Assembly (NCBI RefSeq): GCF_025264645.1 | Contig: NZ_CP073696.1 | Coordinates: 4,526,001-4,590,000 of the forward strand | Length of the DNA stretch: 64,000 bases | Source: Edaphobacter lichenicola | Lineage (GTDB): Bacteria; Acidobacteriota; Terriglobia; Terriglobales; Acidobacteriaceae | Direction of reading: 5' to 3' | Shown here: piece after piece, positions 53,600 through 61,508 of the stretch | How the letters are laid out: every line of letters starts with the position of its first letter | Position numbering within the stretch: the first letter of the stretch is position 1 | Made by a program: the position numbers and the translations under genes | The notes under the pieces: generated by a model | Databases searched by the model: none | What the model saw: only the letters and a program-made list of their open reading frames with translations | What the model was told of the DNA's origin: nothing

Positions 53600-55675
53600 A
53601 TGAGATATCACATGTTGCGCCGTGCGGGACTTTGTCTGCTGCCTTTGTGCGTTTTAACTATCGCCGGATTTGGTCAGAAGCGAGCGATGGTGATCGACGA
53701 CCTGGCGAAGCTGGTGAGTGTCGGTGGTCCGCAGGTGTCTCCGGACGGGGGGTGGGTTGCTTATACCACCTCGACGGTGGATGTGGGTGAAGATAAGAGC
53801 GTCTCCGAGTTGTGGATGGTGAGCTGGGATGGGAAGCAGGATGTGCAGTTGACGTTTGGGCCTGAGGCCGTGTCATCGCCGCGCTGGAGCCCTGATGGCA
53901 AGTGGCTGGCGTTTACTTCGTCGCGGCCGGGCAAGGCGAAGGGCTCGCAGGTGTGGCTGCTCGATCGGCGTGGCGGTGAGGCGCATCAGCTGACGGAGGT
54001 GAAAGAGGACATTGAGGACTATCGGTGGTCGCCTGATTCGAAGCAGATGCTGCTGACGCTAAGGGCAAAGGAAGAGCCTGAGCCGGAGAAGGGTGCGAAG
54101 CCGACTCCACCGAAGCCGATTGTCATCGATCGCTATCACTTCAAGCAGGATATTCAGGGGTATCTGTCGGACAAGCGTGAGCATCTTTTTCTGTTTGAGA
54201 TTGCGACGAAGAAGCTGACGCGAGTGATTGGGGATGACAAGACCGAGGACAAGTTTGAGGAGCGGCAGGCGGAGTGGTCGCCTGATGGGAAGCTGATTGC
54301 ATTTGTGAGCAATCAGGAGGCGCCTGATCCGGATCGATCGAATAACTCGGATGTGTTTGTCGTGGAGGCGAAGGGTAACTCTGTTCCCAAAAAATTGACC
54401 AGCTTCAGCGGGGTGGATGCGGGGCCGCTGGCCTGGAGCCCGGACAGCTCGTTGATTGTGTATCGGCAGGGAGTTTCGCCGCGGTATTCGATCTATGACA
54501 TGGAGCGGCTGGCTGTGGTGCCGGCGGGGGGTGGTGCGCCGGAGGTTTTACCGGCTACCGCAGAGATGCTGACGGGTGCGCCGGTGTTTGCTCAGGGTGG
54601 GAAGGCGTTGTTGACGACGATCGCTGAGGATCGCGTGGAGTATCTGGCGGAGGTGCCGCTGAAGGGTAAGGATGTGACGCGGCTGACGGCGGAGAAGGGA
54701 TCGGCGAGTACGATCGCGGCTGCGGATCGGCATGTGGCGGTGGTGTGGACTACTGATTTGGTGGCTCCCGAGATCTATGCGCTCGATGGCACATCCGGTA
54801 GCAAAACGCTGAGGAAGCTGACTGGTCATAACGACGCTCTGATGGCGCAGCTGGCGCTGGCGCCAGCGGAGGATCTGTCGGCGAAGGCGGAGGATGGGAA
54901 CGAGGTGCATAGCCTGTTGACGATGCCGTTTGGGTACGTGGCGGGGACGAAGGCACCGATGCTGTTGTGGATTCACGGCGGCCCGACTTCGCAGGACTCT
55001 CACCGGTTTGCACCGGACCGCCAGTTGTTTGCGGCGCACGGTTTCGCAGTGTTGCAGGTGAACTATCGCGGGAGTACGGGTCGAGGACATGACTACAGCG
55101 TCGCGATCAACGCGGACTGGGGCGATAAAGAGGTCAAGGATCTTCTGGCGGCGGTCGATGGTGCTGTGGCTTCAGGGAAGATTGACGCGGAGCGCATGGG
55201 TGTTGGCGGGTGGAGCTATGGCGGGATCTTGACCGACTACACGATTGCTTCGACGACGCGGTTCAAGGCGGCTTCGAGTGGGGCGGGGACGGCGAATCTG
55301 CTGGGGATGTATGGAGTGGATCAGTACATTTTGCAGTATGACAATGAGCTGCAGCCGCCGTGGAAGAACGTCGAGCCGTATCTGAAGCTGTCCTATCCGT
55401 TTTTGCATGCGGACAAGATCGTGACGCCGACTTTGTTTATGGGTGGGGATAAGGACTTTAATGTCACGCTGGTGGGTGGGGAGCAGATGTACCAGGCGCT
55501 GAAGAGTGTTGGGACGACTGCGGAGTTGGTGGTGTATCCGGGGCAGTTTCATGGATTCACGCGGCCGAGCTTTGTTCGGGATCGATACCAGCGATGGTTT
55601 GCCTGGTACGACAAATACCTGGGGATGCCCGTTGTGAAACCTGCTGTCGCTGCGCCGGTCGTGAAGGCGGAGTAG
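53600..55675 (+). CDS. Secreted S9-family peptidase (prolyl-oligopeptidase / acylaminoacyl type)
   Basis: 691 residues, signal peptide LCLLPLCVLTIAGFG. N-terminal beta-propeller with WD40-like PD40 repeats (PQVSPDGGWVAYTT, PRWSPDGKWLAFTS, AEWSPDGKLIAFVS) to about residue 420. C-terminal alpha/beta hydrolase: oxyanion region LLWIHGGPTSQ, nucleophile Ser in GGWSYGG, Asp in MGGDKDFNV, His in GQFHGFTR. Cleaves oligopeptides after Pro or acylated residues. The frame is open upstream to 53321 but overlaps the preceding gene; the signal-peptide Met is the better start. Confidence 0.95.
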   Translation: MRYHMLRRAGLCLLPLCVLTIAGFGQKRAMVIDDLAKLVSVGGPQVSPDGGWVAYTTSTVDVGEDKSVSELWMVSWDGKQDVQLTFGPEAVSSPRWSPDGKWLAFTSSRPGKAKGSQVWLLDRRGGEAHQLTEVKEDIEDYRWSPDSKQMLLTLRAKEEPEPEKGAKPTPPKPIVIDRYHFKQDIQGYLSDKREHLFLFEIATKKLTRVIGDDKTEDKFEERQAEWSPDGKLIAFVSNQEAPDPDRSNNSDVFVVEAKGNSVPKKLTSFSGVDAGPLAWSPDSSLIVYRQGVSPRYSIYDMERLAVVPAGGGAPEVLPATAEMLTGAPVFAQGGKALLTTIAEDRVEYLAEVPLKGKDVTRLTAEKGSASTIAAADRHVAVVWTTDLVAPEIYALDGTSGSKTLRKLTGHNDALMAQLALAPAEDLSAKAEDGNEVHSLLTMPFGYVAGTKAPMLLWIHGGPTSQDSHRFAPDRQLFAAHGFAVLQVNYRGSTGRGHDYSVAINADWGDKEVKDLLAAVDGAVASGKIDAERMGVGGWSYGGILTDYTIASTTRFKAASSGAGTANLLGMYGVDQYILQYDNELQPPWKNVEPYLKLSYPFLHADKIVTPTLFMGGDKDFNVTLVGGEQMYQALKSVGTTAELVVYPGQFHGFTRPSFVRDRYQRWFAWYDKYLGMPVVKPAVAAPVVKAE

Positions 55676-55703
55676 TACCCCCTCCCCCGGGGGGGAGGGG
55701 GTA
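55676..55703. terminator. GC-only hairpin after the S9 peptidase gene
   Basis: A near-perfect palindrome, arms TACCCCCTCCCCC and GGGGGAGGGGGTA, starting one base after the stop. No T-run follows, so it may slow polymerase or protect the 3' end rather than act as a classical terminator. Confidence 0.55.
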
Positions 55704-56114
55704 TCTTGCGCGCAAGCCCATTCTTATGAATGTTTTACGAGGGTGACGCCCTTGTAAAATATTGAAATCAAATGGCTTGTGGCTAAAATGCCTGTTTTCA
55801 GGAAGATAGCATCAAAACACCGCTGGACTGATGTTGTTGTCTGTCAGTCCCACTGCATCAACTCTGTTTTTAATGACCTGCTTCTATTTTAGCTGGTGGG
55901 CTATAACTCATGCGCCAAGCGATTCGTCGCGGTTGGAGCGGGTTTTGAGCGTTTCGGGGCTTGACAGGTTTGTGATGGCTTGAGTTGGTGCGAAGTCAAG
56001 CAGCGATCTGCCTGCTTCATTGCAAAGACGAAATACATCAAGGACGGTGTTTAGGCTGGCACAACGGCAGGGTGTATGAGAAGGCACGGGCAAAATGCGG
56101 GGTCTCTCCGCTAC

Positions 56115-56141
56115 GCAACAGACGGTGAGACTGTCTGTTGC
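56115..56141. repeat. Perfect hairpin in the intergenic repeat region
   Basis: GCAACAGAC (56115-56123), 9-nt loop, GTCTGTTGC (56133-56141). Flanked by GGGGTCTCTCCGCT and GGTCGAGATGACG. Probably part of the same REP-like element as family B. Confidence 0.6.
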
Positions 56142-56204
56142 TTTGGTCGAGATGACGCTTCTTTCGGTAGTGGGGACGACGACAGGCAAAGACAAAGACG
56201 AAAT

Positions 56205-56245
56205 ACAGGGATCCTTCACTGCGTTCAGGATGACGACCTTCAAGA
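56205..56245 (+). repeat. Dispersed intergenic repeat, family B, copy 2
   Basis: ACAGGGATCCTTC, then GCGTTCAGGATGACGACC. Its reverse complement matches 22811-22862 in block order. Confidence 0.6.
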
Positions 56246-56291
56246 GGGGCGGAGATGACCGCTTTTAGGGCCAGGATGACGACCTTCAAGA
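56226..56291 (+). repeat. 20-bp direct repeat pair
   Basis: CAGGATGACGACCTTCAAGA occurs at 56226-56245 and, identically, at 56272-56291, 46 bp apart. The first copy is the 3' half of the family B element. Confidence 0.85.
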
Positions 56292-56461
56292 TGCCTAATT
56301 CGGCGGCTCTTAAGGGCAGGAGACGACCCTTCACGTTATGGAAGAGTTGTGGAAGCGGTGCATCTTCTTCTGGAGTTTCCGGTTGTTTTTTTTGGTGGTC
56401 CAGCGTGGTACTTTCGCTGGTTTTCGATGCCAATTTGTGGTCTTTTGCGGCTGGTTCACGC

Positions 56462-58078
56462 TCAGGCTATGACTTCGAAGGGGCGCATCATGTCGTTGGA
56501 TTCGTGTTCGAGGATGTGGCAGTGGTAGAGGTATTTGCCGGTGTAGCCTTCGAAGCGAATGATGACGCGCGTTACGGTGCCTGCCGGGCACTGAATGGTG
56601 TCTTTCCAACCAAGTTCGTTGGGTGCTGGCGGCTGCGCAGGTGCAATAAAGCGCATTTTTTTGGTGGACATGTACTCGAAGGTATCGAAAGTGCGGCGGT
56701 CGAGGATTTGGAAGCGCACGAGATGAATGTGCATGGGGTGCGTGTCCTCGGTCTGGTTAACCAACTCCCAGATCTCGGTGGTATTGAGTTTGGGGAACTC
56801 GGTGGTGGGTTCGTGCCAGTGCTTGTTGTTGATGAGCATGACCATCGGATTCTGGAGGCGGTCCTGATGCTCATTGAGGGTGATGGTGCGGGTGGTGACG
56901 GCGGAGGACTCGGGGGTGCGCTCGATGGTGCGCAGGGTCCTGGGGAAGGAGATGGATGGGCTGGCTGAGGCGGTCTGTGCGGCCACGCGGAACTGGAGTA
57001 TGTCCAGGGCTCCGGTGCGGAGGTGAAGAGTTTTACCGGCGGATTTGCTGAAGTCGATGAGGACGTCGGCGCGCTCGGCTGGTGCCAGGGCGAAGAACTT
57101 CTGCTCCACCGGTGCTGGGAGGAGGCCCTGATCGCTGCCGATCTGAATCAGGGGTTGGTGATTGTCGAGGGCGAGGCCGAAGAAGCGGCTGTTGGCAGAG
57201 TTGAGGATGCGGAAGCGGTAGAGGCGCGGTTCGACCTCGAGGTAGGGGCGTATCTTTCCGTTGATGAGGATGCCGTCGGCAGTGAATTCGGGGATCCAGG
57301 GATGTTCGGGATCTCCGGAGGTGGCGTAAAAGAGCTGGCCGTCGGTCGTGAAGTCGCGGTCGTAGAGGATGAGGGGGATCTCGTACTTGCCGGAGGGGAG
57401 ATGGAGCGAGTCTTCTACCTTGTCGCGGACGAGGAACATGCCGAAGAGACCGGCGTAGGTGTTGAGGCGGTTCAAACCCATGGCGTGGTCGTGATACCAG
57501 AGGGTCGCGGCGTCCTGCTGGAGTGGATAGACGCAGGTGCGGCTCTTGCCCGGAACGAACCAGTCGGTGGGGTAGCCGTCGGCTTTGGAGGGGACGCGAG
57601 CGCCGTGGACGTGGGTGGTGGTGCGAACGTCGGGGATATCGTGGCCGCAGCCATGGAGGCTGTGGTCGATGGGAAGAAAGTGGGTGGTGGGGAGGTTGTT
57701 GACCCACTCGATCTCGAGGGGATGGCCGGAGCGCGCTTCGATGATGGGAGCGAGCGGCGTTGGGCCGTAGCTCCACATGCGTGTGGGCGGGACATCGCGA
57801 TGCACTTTGGCGTGGACCTCGCGCATGGTGATGCGGAGTTTGCCGGGGTGCGCTACGCCCATGGTCTCGGGGACGGGGAGTGCGTCGACGAAGGGGGTGA
57901 GCTGAAGGACGTGCAGCATGGGCACGTTCTTGCCGGGTGCGTCGGGGATGGGCTTCTGGGCAGGCGACATCTGGTGCATGTCGTGCATCTGGGCGAAGCT
58001 GTGGCGGGAGCCGTAGAGAAGGCCGAGTGCGGCGGTCTGTTGCAGGAAGCGTCGGCGGGACGAACTGGAATCGGACAA
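56462..58078 (-). CDS. Multicopper oxidase (CotA/bilirubin-oxidase-like), Tat-exported
   Basis: 538 residues. Twin-arginine type N-terminus (SSSSRRRFLQQTAALGLL). Three cupredoxin domains with all copper motifs: HVHG, WYHDHAMG, HPMHIHLV, and YHCHILEHESNDMM, giving one type 1 and a trinuclear centre; the axial type 1 ligand is the Met of the last motif. Oxidises phenols, bilirubin-like compounds or metals with O2. An early Met/His-rich segment (MHDMHQMSPAQ) could bind copper. Start is TTG with GGAG 8 nt upstream. Confidence 0.94.
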   Translation of the reverse strand: MSDSSSSRRRFLQQTAALGLLYGSRHSFAQMHDMHQMSPAQKPIPDAPGKNVPMLHVLQLTPFVDALPVPETMGVAHPGKLRITMREVHAKVHRDVPPTRMWSYGPTPLAPIIEARSGHPLEIEWVNNLPTTHFLPIDHSLHGCGHDIPDVRTTTHVHGARVPSKADGYPTDWFVPGKSRTCVYPLQQDAATLWYHDHAMGLNRLNTYAGLFGMFLVRDKVEDSLHLPSGKYEIPLILYDRDFTTDGQLFYATSGDPEHPWIPEFTADGILINGKIRPYLEVEPRLYRFRILNSANSRFFGLALDNHQPLIQIGSDQGLLPAPVEQKFFALAPAERADVLIDFSKSAGKTLHLRTGALDILQFRVAAQTASASPSISFPRTLRTIERTPESSAVTTRTITLNEHQDRLQNPMVMLINNKHWHEPTTEFPKLNTTEIWELVNQTEDTHPMHIHLVRFQILDRRTFDTFEYMSTKKMRFIAPAQPPAPNELGWKDTIQCPAGTVTRVIIRFEGYTGKYLYHCHILEHESNDMMRPFEVIA

Positions 58079-58107
58079 CGGGTGGGCTCCGGAGTAATGA
58101 GGCTAGC

Positions 58108-58140
58108 AAAAAAGCACGCACTCCGCTGGGGAGTGCGTGC
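58108..58140 (-). terminator. Intrinsic terminator of the phospholipase-C-like gene
   Basis: Stem GCACGCACTCC (58114-58124) with GGAGTGCGTGC (58130-58140), 5-nt loop, and on the minus strand a run of six T (58108-58113). It lies between two co-oriented genes, 30 bp before the multicopper oxidase start, so the two are not one simple operon. Confidence 0.9.
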
Positions 58141-58185
58141 CTTTAAGAGTACAAAGTGAATGTGACGGCTATGTGAACAGCGGCG

Positions 58186-59949
58186 TTAGTTGCCGCTGGT
58201 AACCTTGCCGGTGGTGGGGTCGAGCGTGACCACGTTGGGGTTCGGAGGGACAGCGCCGTTGGTGAAGTTGAACATGTTGGTGAGTGCACCAGCAGAGGCA
58301 TCGAACGATCCATTGCCGATACGCGCGCTAGAGAGAAAGATATCTTCGATGAAGCGCGGAATGGAGGCCTGATCGGTGGGGGTGTTGTCGATGAAGTTCT
58401 TCTTCGCCCAGGGTGAGATGACCAGAAGCGGGAGGCGTGGGCCGTGTCCGCAGCGTCCCTGCACGGGGGCACCGTTGGAGTTGGGACCAGGGAGCGAGGC
58501 GGCTGCGGCGCCGGTGCAGATGGCCGCGTCGGAGACGCTGGCGGAGCCGTTGACGATGTCGGTCAGGTGATCGTACCAGCCGTCGGAGTCATCGTAGGCG
58601 ATGATGATGGCGGTGGAGGACCAGAAGGGCGACTTCTCGATGGCGTTGATGGTGTTGACGACGAAGGTCTGCTCGTCGAGGGGATCGGAGTAACCAGCGT
58701 GCGCATCCTGGAAGCCGGGGGCCTTGAGGAAGCTGACGGCAGGCATGTTGCCAGCGGCGAGGGCGTCGGTGAAGTCATGCATGTCGTACTGGTGGTTGGC
58801 GCCATTCGGATCAGCTGCACCGATTGCAACGCCCTGACTGGGGCGGTTGTGATTCAGGTTAGCGGTCGAAGCGTAGTACTGGAAGGGCTGGTGGTGCGGG
58901 ATGTAATCAGCCTTCAGGGGGTGGGTGGGAATATTGACGGCGCCGGTGGTGCGTCCGCATCCGGTGGTTCCGTTGGCGTTGGTGACGGTGAGGTCAAAGC
59001 CGCCCTCAAAGAAACCCCAGGTAATGTTGGCGGCGTTGAGGAGGTCGCCGATGTTCTTGCCGGACATGCTGAAGTTAGCGGTGGTGGAGGAGCAGAGATC
59101 GCCCGTTGGGTCGGCATCGTTGATATCGGTGAAGCCGCCCTGACCGTCAGCGACGATGGAGGAGGCGACGTTCAGGGGATTGATGACGCCGTTGGTCTGG
59201 CCGGAGGCGAGGTTGATGGCGCCCGGAGTGGACGGGCCGAAGGTGGAACCGAACGAGTGATCGTTGATGGAGTAGTGCTGCGCGTAGTTCCACATGGCGG
59301 TGACGGTGTTGCCGTCGTAGTAGCCCATGGTGAGCGCGGTGGTGTTCGCTTGCGGAGGGGCGTTGGTGACCGCCGCCAGGTTAGGCAGAGCTGCAATGGC
59401 TTCGCTGTCCGGCGTGCCGACCGAGATCGGGAAGAGGTCCATCTTGCCGTTGTCGAAGGCAAGCTGCTCGGGGTTGTAGTTGTGATCCTGATCCGCTGTG
59501 GCTGCTTGTGCCGGGGCCAGACGGAACGGATTTGACGGGTTCGAGTTCATCGCGGTGACGTTGTTGGCGCTGTTCAGGTTGGGGTTCGCGGTGAGCAGCG
59601 ATGGGGTGCTGATGTAGTTGACCATATTGGTCGGAGTCGCTGGAAGGCTTGTGGTTCCGGCAGCGGTCGCAGCGGCTACCGTGGCAGCGGTCGCTGGCGA
59701 GAAGGGCGTTTCCCCGGCGAGGTTCGCGGCGTTGGGGTAGGTGCCGAAGTAGTGATCGAAGGAGATGTTCTCGCCGAAGATGACGACGACGTGCTTGATG
59801 GCCGCCTGGGGGGTTATCGGTGTGGGCGGGGCTGGCGGCGGCGTGGTGTTGGAGTTGCCGTTGCCGGCGGGATTGCTGAGCGTGCCCTGGCCGCAGCCGC
59901 TGAGGATAAGAGTCGAGCACAACGAGAGGGCAAGAAGTTTCCGAATCAT
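58186..59949 (-). CDS. Phosphoesterase-family lipoprotein (phospholipase C / acid phosphatase type)
   Basis: 587 residues starting MIRKLLALSLCSTLILSGC; the lipobox LSGC marks a lipoprotein. A Pro/Thr/Asn-rich linker follows. Phosphoesterase (PF04185-type) motifs: VVVIFGENISFDHYFGTYP near residue 55, DHNYNPEQLAFDNGKMD, IIIAYDDSDGWYDH, and GHGPRLPLLVISPWAKKNFID. Relatives hydrolyse phosphatidylcholine or phosphomonoesters outside the cell, so phosphate scavenging is plausible. The frame is open upstream to 60036; the lipoprotein Met is chosen. Confidence 0.92.
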   Translation of the reverse strand: MIRKLLALSLCSTLILSGCGQGTLSNPAGNGNSNTTPPPAPPTPITPQAAIKHVVVIFGENISFDHYFGTYPNAANLAGETPFSPATAATVAAATAAGTTSLPATPTNMVNYISTPSLLTANPNLNSANNVTAMNSNPSNPFRLAPAQAATADQDHNYNPEQLAFDNGKMDLFPISVGTPDSEAIAALPNLAAVTNAPPQANTTALTMGYYDGNTVTAMWNYAQHYSINDHSFGSTFGPSTPGAINLASGQTNGVINPLNVASSIVADGQGGFTDINDADPTGDLCSSTTANFSMSGKNIGDLLNAANITWGFFEGGFDLTVTNANGTTGCGRTTGAVNIPTHPLKADYIPHHQPFQYYASTANLNHNRPSQGVAIGAADPNGANHQYDMHDFTDALAAGNMPAVSFLKAPGFQDAHAGYSDPLDEQTFVVNTINAIEKSPFWSSTAIIIAYDDSDGWYDHLTDIVNGSASVSDAAICTGAAAASLPGPNSNGAPVQGRCGHGPRLPLLVISPWAKKNFIDNTPTDQASIPRFIEDIFLSSARIGNGSFDASAGALTNMFNFTNGAVPPNPNVVTLDPTTGKVTSGN

Positions 59950-60121
59950 TTTTTGAGGCCTCAAAATTTTGGGAAATGAGTGCAGGAGCATTTTTAGGCT
60001 TCGAAAAATATTCGGATGTGAATTGAAGTTGAACATCAGATGAATTAATGGGAGGTTACGGGAATAAGAACGGAGTGTACGTGCAGCTGTGACTATCTGG
60101 CTTCCCCATACAATTCAAGAG

Positions 60122-61255
60122 ATGGGACTTTTTTTTGAGATAGAGAAGACGGCGGAGGGTGGCGGACGCAGGGGGCGGCTGAGGCTGCCGCACGGGGTGG
60201 TGGAGACTCCGGTGTTTATGCCGGTGGGGACGGCGGCGAGTGTGAAGGCGGTGCCGCAGAGTCTGCTGGAGGTGGTCGGCGCTGGGGGGAAGGGCGCGCA
60301 GATTATTTTGGCGAATACATACCATCTGTATCTGCGGCCGGGGCATGAGCTGGTGCGGCGGATGGGTGGGGTGCATCGGTTTATGAGCTGGGAGCGGCCG
60401 ATGCTGACGGACTCGGGTGGGTTTCAGGTTTTTAGTTTGAGCAAGCTGCGGAAGATCACGCCGGATGGGGTGGAGTTCCGATCGCATCTGGATGGGAGCA
60501 AGCACTTCTTTTCGCCGGAGCACTCGATGGATGTGCAGATTGCGCTGGGTGCGGATATTGCGATGGTGTTCGATGAGTGCGTGGAGACGCCGGCGACGTG
60601 GGAGCGGACGCGGGAGTCGATGGGACTGACGCATGCGTGGGCGCTGCGGTCAAAGGATCACTTTGAGTTACATAAGGAGCGGGTGCCTTGGTTTGAGGCG
60701 CTGGGTGGAGCGACGCAGAGTCTGTTTGGGATCGTGCAGGGTGGGATGTATGCGGATCTGCGGAAGGAGAGTGCGGAGCGGCTGGTGGAGATGGATCTGC
60801 CGGGGTATGCGATTGGCGGGTTGGCGGTGGGTGAGCCAAGGGAAGTGACGCGGGAGATGATTGCGCGGACGCTGGAGCATCTGCCGAAGGATAAGCCGAG
60901 GTATGTGATGGGGGTGGGGTATCCGGATGAGATTGAAGAGTATGCGCGGATGGGTGTGGATATGATGGACTGCGTGTTGCCGACGCGGGCGGGGCGGCAT
61001 GGGTTGCTGTTTACGTCGGAGGGGCGCATCAACATTAAGAAGAAGGAGTATGCGGAGGATCAGGGGCCGGTGGATGCTCGGTGTGGGTGCATGGTGTGCC
61101 AGCGGTATACGAGGGCTTATCTGCGGCACCTGTTTGCGTCGGGGGAGCCGCTGAGTGCGGTGCTGAATAGCGTGCACAATTTGGCGTTTTATCTGGATAC
61201 GATGGAGCGGGTGCGGGGGGAGTTGGCGGCGGTTACGGCTGCGGTGCAGGCTTAG
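60122..61255 (+). CDS. tgt: Queuine/preQ1 tRNA-ribosyltransferase Tgt
   Basis: 377 residues. Swaps guanine-34 of GUN-anticodon tRNAs for preQ1. TIM barrel with VETPVFMPVGT, the substrate-base Asp in LTDSGGFQVFSL, second catalytic Asp in CVLPTRAGRHG (DCVLPTR), and AIGGLAVGEP; the zinc site is CGCMVCQRYTRAYLRHL (three Cys and a His). Codons are heavily G-ending, in contrast to dnaB and alr. The start at ATG 60122 is preferred; GTG 60089 is possible. A terminator follows about 170 nt on. Confidence 0.97.
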   Translation: MGLFFEIEKTAEGGGRRGRLRLPHGVVETPVFMPVGTAASVKAVPQSLLEVVGAGGKGAQIILANTYHLYLRPGHELVRRMGGVHRFMSWERPMLTDSGGFQVFSLSKLRKITPDGVEFRSHLDGSKHFFSPEHSMDVQIALGADIAMVFDECVETPATWERTRESMGLTHAWALRSKDHFELHKERVPWFEALGGATQSLFGIVQGGMYADLRKESAERLVEMDLPGYAIGGLAVGEPREVTREMIARTLEHLPKDKPRYVMGVGYPDEIEEYARMGVDMMDCVLPTRAGRHGLLFTSEGRINIKKKEYAEDQGPVDARCGCMVCQRYTRAYLRHLFASGEPLSAVLNSVHNLAFYLDTMERVRGELAAVTAAVQA

Positions 61256-61280
61256 CGGATTTGCTGCTTGTGTGGATGAA

Positions 61281-61318
61281 GGCAAACGCAGATTCCCTTC
61301 GGGAATGACAACAAAAAG
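61281..61318 (-). repeat. Dispersed intergenic repeat, family A, copy 3 (reverse)
   Basis: On the minus strand it reads CTTTTTGTTGTCATTCCC, GAAGGGAATCTG, CGTTTGCC. Closest to 22662-22700. Confidence 0.7.
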
Positions 61319-61335
61319 GGAAATGACAAACAAAC

Positions 61336-61367
61336 GGGCGCTGCGAACAACGGGCGCTGCGAACAAC
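61336..61367 (+). repeat. Perfect 16-bp tandem repeat
   Basis: GGGCGCTGCGAACAAC occurs twice in a row (61336-61351 and 61352-61367), followed by GGG. It adjoins the family A repeat. Confidence 0.9.
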
Positions 61368-61427
61368 GGGTATGAGAATAAACAGAGCACTGCAGCTCCA
61401 ACGCTAACTGCCATTTTGCTCTGAACA

Positions 61428-61474
61428 ATCGCGGCCTGACGTGGTGCTACTTCGTCAGGCCGCGATGGTTTTTT
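61428..61474 (+). terminator. Intrinsic terminator downstream of tgt
   Basis: Perfect 14-bp stem: ATCGCGGCCTGACG (61428-61441) with CGTCAGGCCGCGAT (61453-61466), 11-nt loop, then GG and TTTTTT (61469-61474). It also lies 35 bp past the stop of the minus-strand M28 gene, so it may act from both sides, though the T-run favours the + strand. Confidence 0.9.
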
Positions 61475-61508
61475 GTTGGCTATGTTTTGTAATCGCTCTG
61501 TGGTTTGT

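Larger units (their letters stand above)
55676..56461. other. 786-bp gene-free region with repeats
   Basis: No open frame with coding character. After the hairpin at 55676-55703 comes an AT-richer stretch (55730-55910), then a hairpin (56115-56141), family B repeats (56205-56291), and GATGACGACC words. It separates the S9 peptidase (+) from the multicopper oxidase (-), which converge here. Confidence 0.75.

Noticed and set aside
57023..58159. 378-residue + strand open frame inside the multicopper oxidase region
   Set aside because: Antisense to a gene with every copper motif; Gly/Val/Glu-rich mirror translation.
58444..59535. 363-residue + strand open frame inside the phosphoesterase gene
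   Set aside because: Low-complexity Gly/Val mirror translation of the opposite-strand coding sequence.
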